Part shown: one piece after another, positions 6,551-7,069 of the stretch
Layout: each line of letters begins with the position of its first letter
Numbering within the stretch: position 1 is the first letter of the stretch
NCBI GenBank assembly: GCA_900548485.1
Contig: URKL01000094.1
Span: 1-7,069, forward strand
Length of the DNA stretch: 7,069 nucleotides
Direction: 5' to 3'
From: an uncultured Succinatimonas sp.
GTDB taxonomy: Bacteria; Pseudomonadota; Gammaproteobacteria; Enterobacterales; Succinivibrionaceae
Notes under the pieces: generated by a model
The model's database searches: none
What the model was told of the DNA's origin: nothing
Seen by the model: only the letters and a program-made list of their open reading frames with translations
Translations under genes and position numbers: made by a program

Positions 6551-6814
6551 ATGGCACACAAGAAAGCTGGTGGTTCCGTCCGTAACGGTCGTGATTCCCA
6601 AGGTCAGCGTTTAGGCGTTAAGGCCTATGCTGGTGAGACTGTCACTGCAGGCAGCATCATTGTTCGTCAACGTGGAACTCATTTCCACGCTGGTACTAAT
6701 GTCGGTTTAGGCAAGGATGACACCCTGTTTGCAAAGCAGGACGGTGTTGTTTCTTTTGTCACCCGTGGCAAGAATAACCGCAAGTTCGTAGAGATTGTTG
6801 CTTCTGAGCAGTAA
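6551..6814 (+). CDS. rpmA: 50S ribosomal protein L27
   Basis: L27 sits near the peptidyl transferase centre, where its flexible N-terminal arm reaches the tRNA ends. The 87 residues (85 in E. coli) begin [16 protein letters not shown], the mature gammaproteobacterial form without the cleaved extension seen in Firmicutes. The conserved core [28 protein letters not shown] spans about 34-61. AAGGAG (6536-6541) and an adjacent GAAGGA (6541-6546) give a strong, doubled ribosome binding site before the ATG. The 16-base gap from rplU means the two are cotranscribed from the promoter at 6107-6135. A terminator follows 24 bases after the stop. Confidence 0.98.
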   Translation: MAHKKAGGSVRNGRDSQGQRLGVKAYAGETVTAGSIIVRQRGTHFHAGTNVGLGKDDTLFAKQDGVVSFVTRGKNNRKFVEIVASEQ

Positions 6815-6838
6815 TTTGCGAATTTGAACAAGATTTAT

Positions 6839-6865
6839 AAGCCCTGCCTTGTTGCGGGGCTTTTT
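6839..6865 (+). terminator. Intrinsic terminator after rpmA
   Basis: AAGCCCTGC (6839-6847) pairs with GCGGGGCTT (6854-6862) as a 9-bp stem with one U-G wobble and a six-base loop, overlapping a run of five T (6861-6865). It should end much of the rplU-rpmA transcription. The T-run is short, so some readthrough into obgE is likely, which would set ribosomal protein output above Obg output. Confidence 0.88.
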
Positions 6866-6873
6866 AGTATGTA

Positions 6874-6888
6874 GGCAGTCTTACTGCC
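6874..6888 (+). repeat. Small perfect hairpin in the obgE leader
   Basis: GGCAGT (6874-6879) and ACTGCC (6883-6888) form a 6-bp stem with a CTT loop, 9 bases after the rpmA terminator T-run and 14 bases before the obgE ribosome binding site. No T-run follows. I found no convincing promoter in the 6866-6912 gap, so this may be part of the readthrough message. Confidence 0.4.
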
Positions 6889-6897
6889 GTTTGCTGA

Positions 6898-7069
<172 letters not shown>

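Overview
The window is AT-rich bacterial DNA carrying eight recognisable housekeeping genes. The proteins look gammaproteobacterial: HflX, HflK, HflC, PurA, IspB, L21, L27 and Obg all resemble the Escherichia coli proteins in length and motifs. Low GC, T/A-ending codons and two gammaproteobacterial gene blocks joined together would suit an AT-rich, host-associated lineage such as Succinivibrionaceae. That placement is an inference from general knowledge, not a database result.

Region 1 (1-4852) is a plus-strand run hflX (5' end cut off by the window) - hflK - hflC - purA. hflX and hflK are 6 bases apart and hflK and hflC overlap by one base (TAATG), so they look cotranscribed. HflK and HflC form the membrane SPFH complex that surrounds and modulates the FtsH protease. 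HflX is a ribosome-splitting GTPase. purA (adenylosuccinate synthetase) follows after 80 bases holding two hairpins and ends at a strong intrinsic terminator (4822-4852). The yjeT gene found between hflC and purA in E. coli is absent.

Region 2 (4853-5930) is a convergent gap with overlapping inverted repeats, then minus-strand ispB, a long-chain polyprenyl diphosphate synthase for the quinone side chain.

Region 3 (5931-7069) is a divergent control region of 292 bases, then rplU (L21), rpmA (L27), a terminator, and the first 52 codons of obgE. The ispB | rplU-rpmA-(obgE) arrangement matches E. coli, except that yhbE is missing between rpmA and obgE. The control region holds most of the unexplained structure: a 27-base-period direct repeat, a 29-base near-perfect dyad, a good sigma70-type promoter, and an rplU leader with mutually exclusive hairpins, one of which would hide the ribosome binding site.

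I found no mobile element, CRISPR array, tRNA, rRNA or accessory defence-type system, and no clearly new multi-gene system. The best leads are regulatory: the rplU leader and the dyad/direct-repeat cluster upstream of it. The last ~33 bases of the window depart from the expected Obg sequence and should be treated with caution.
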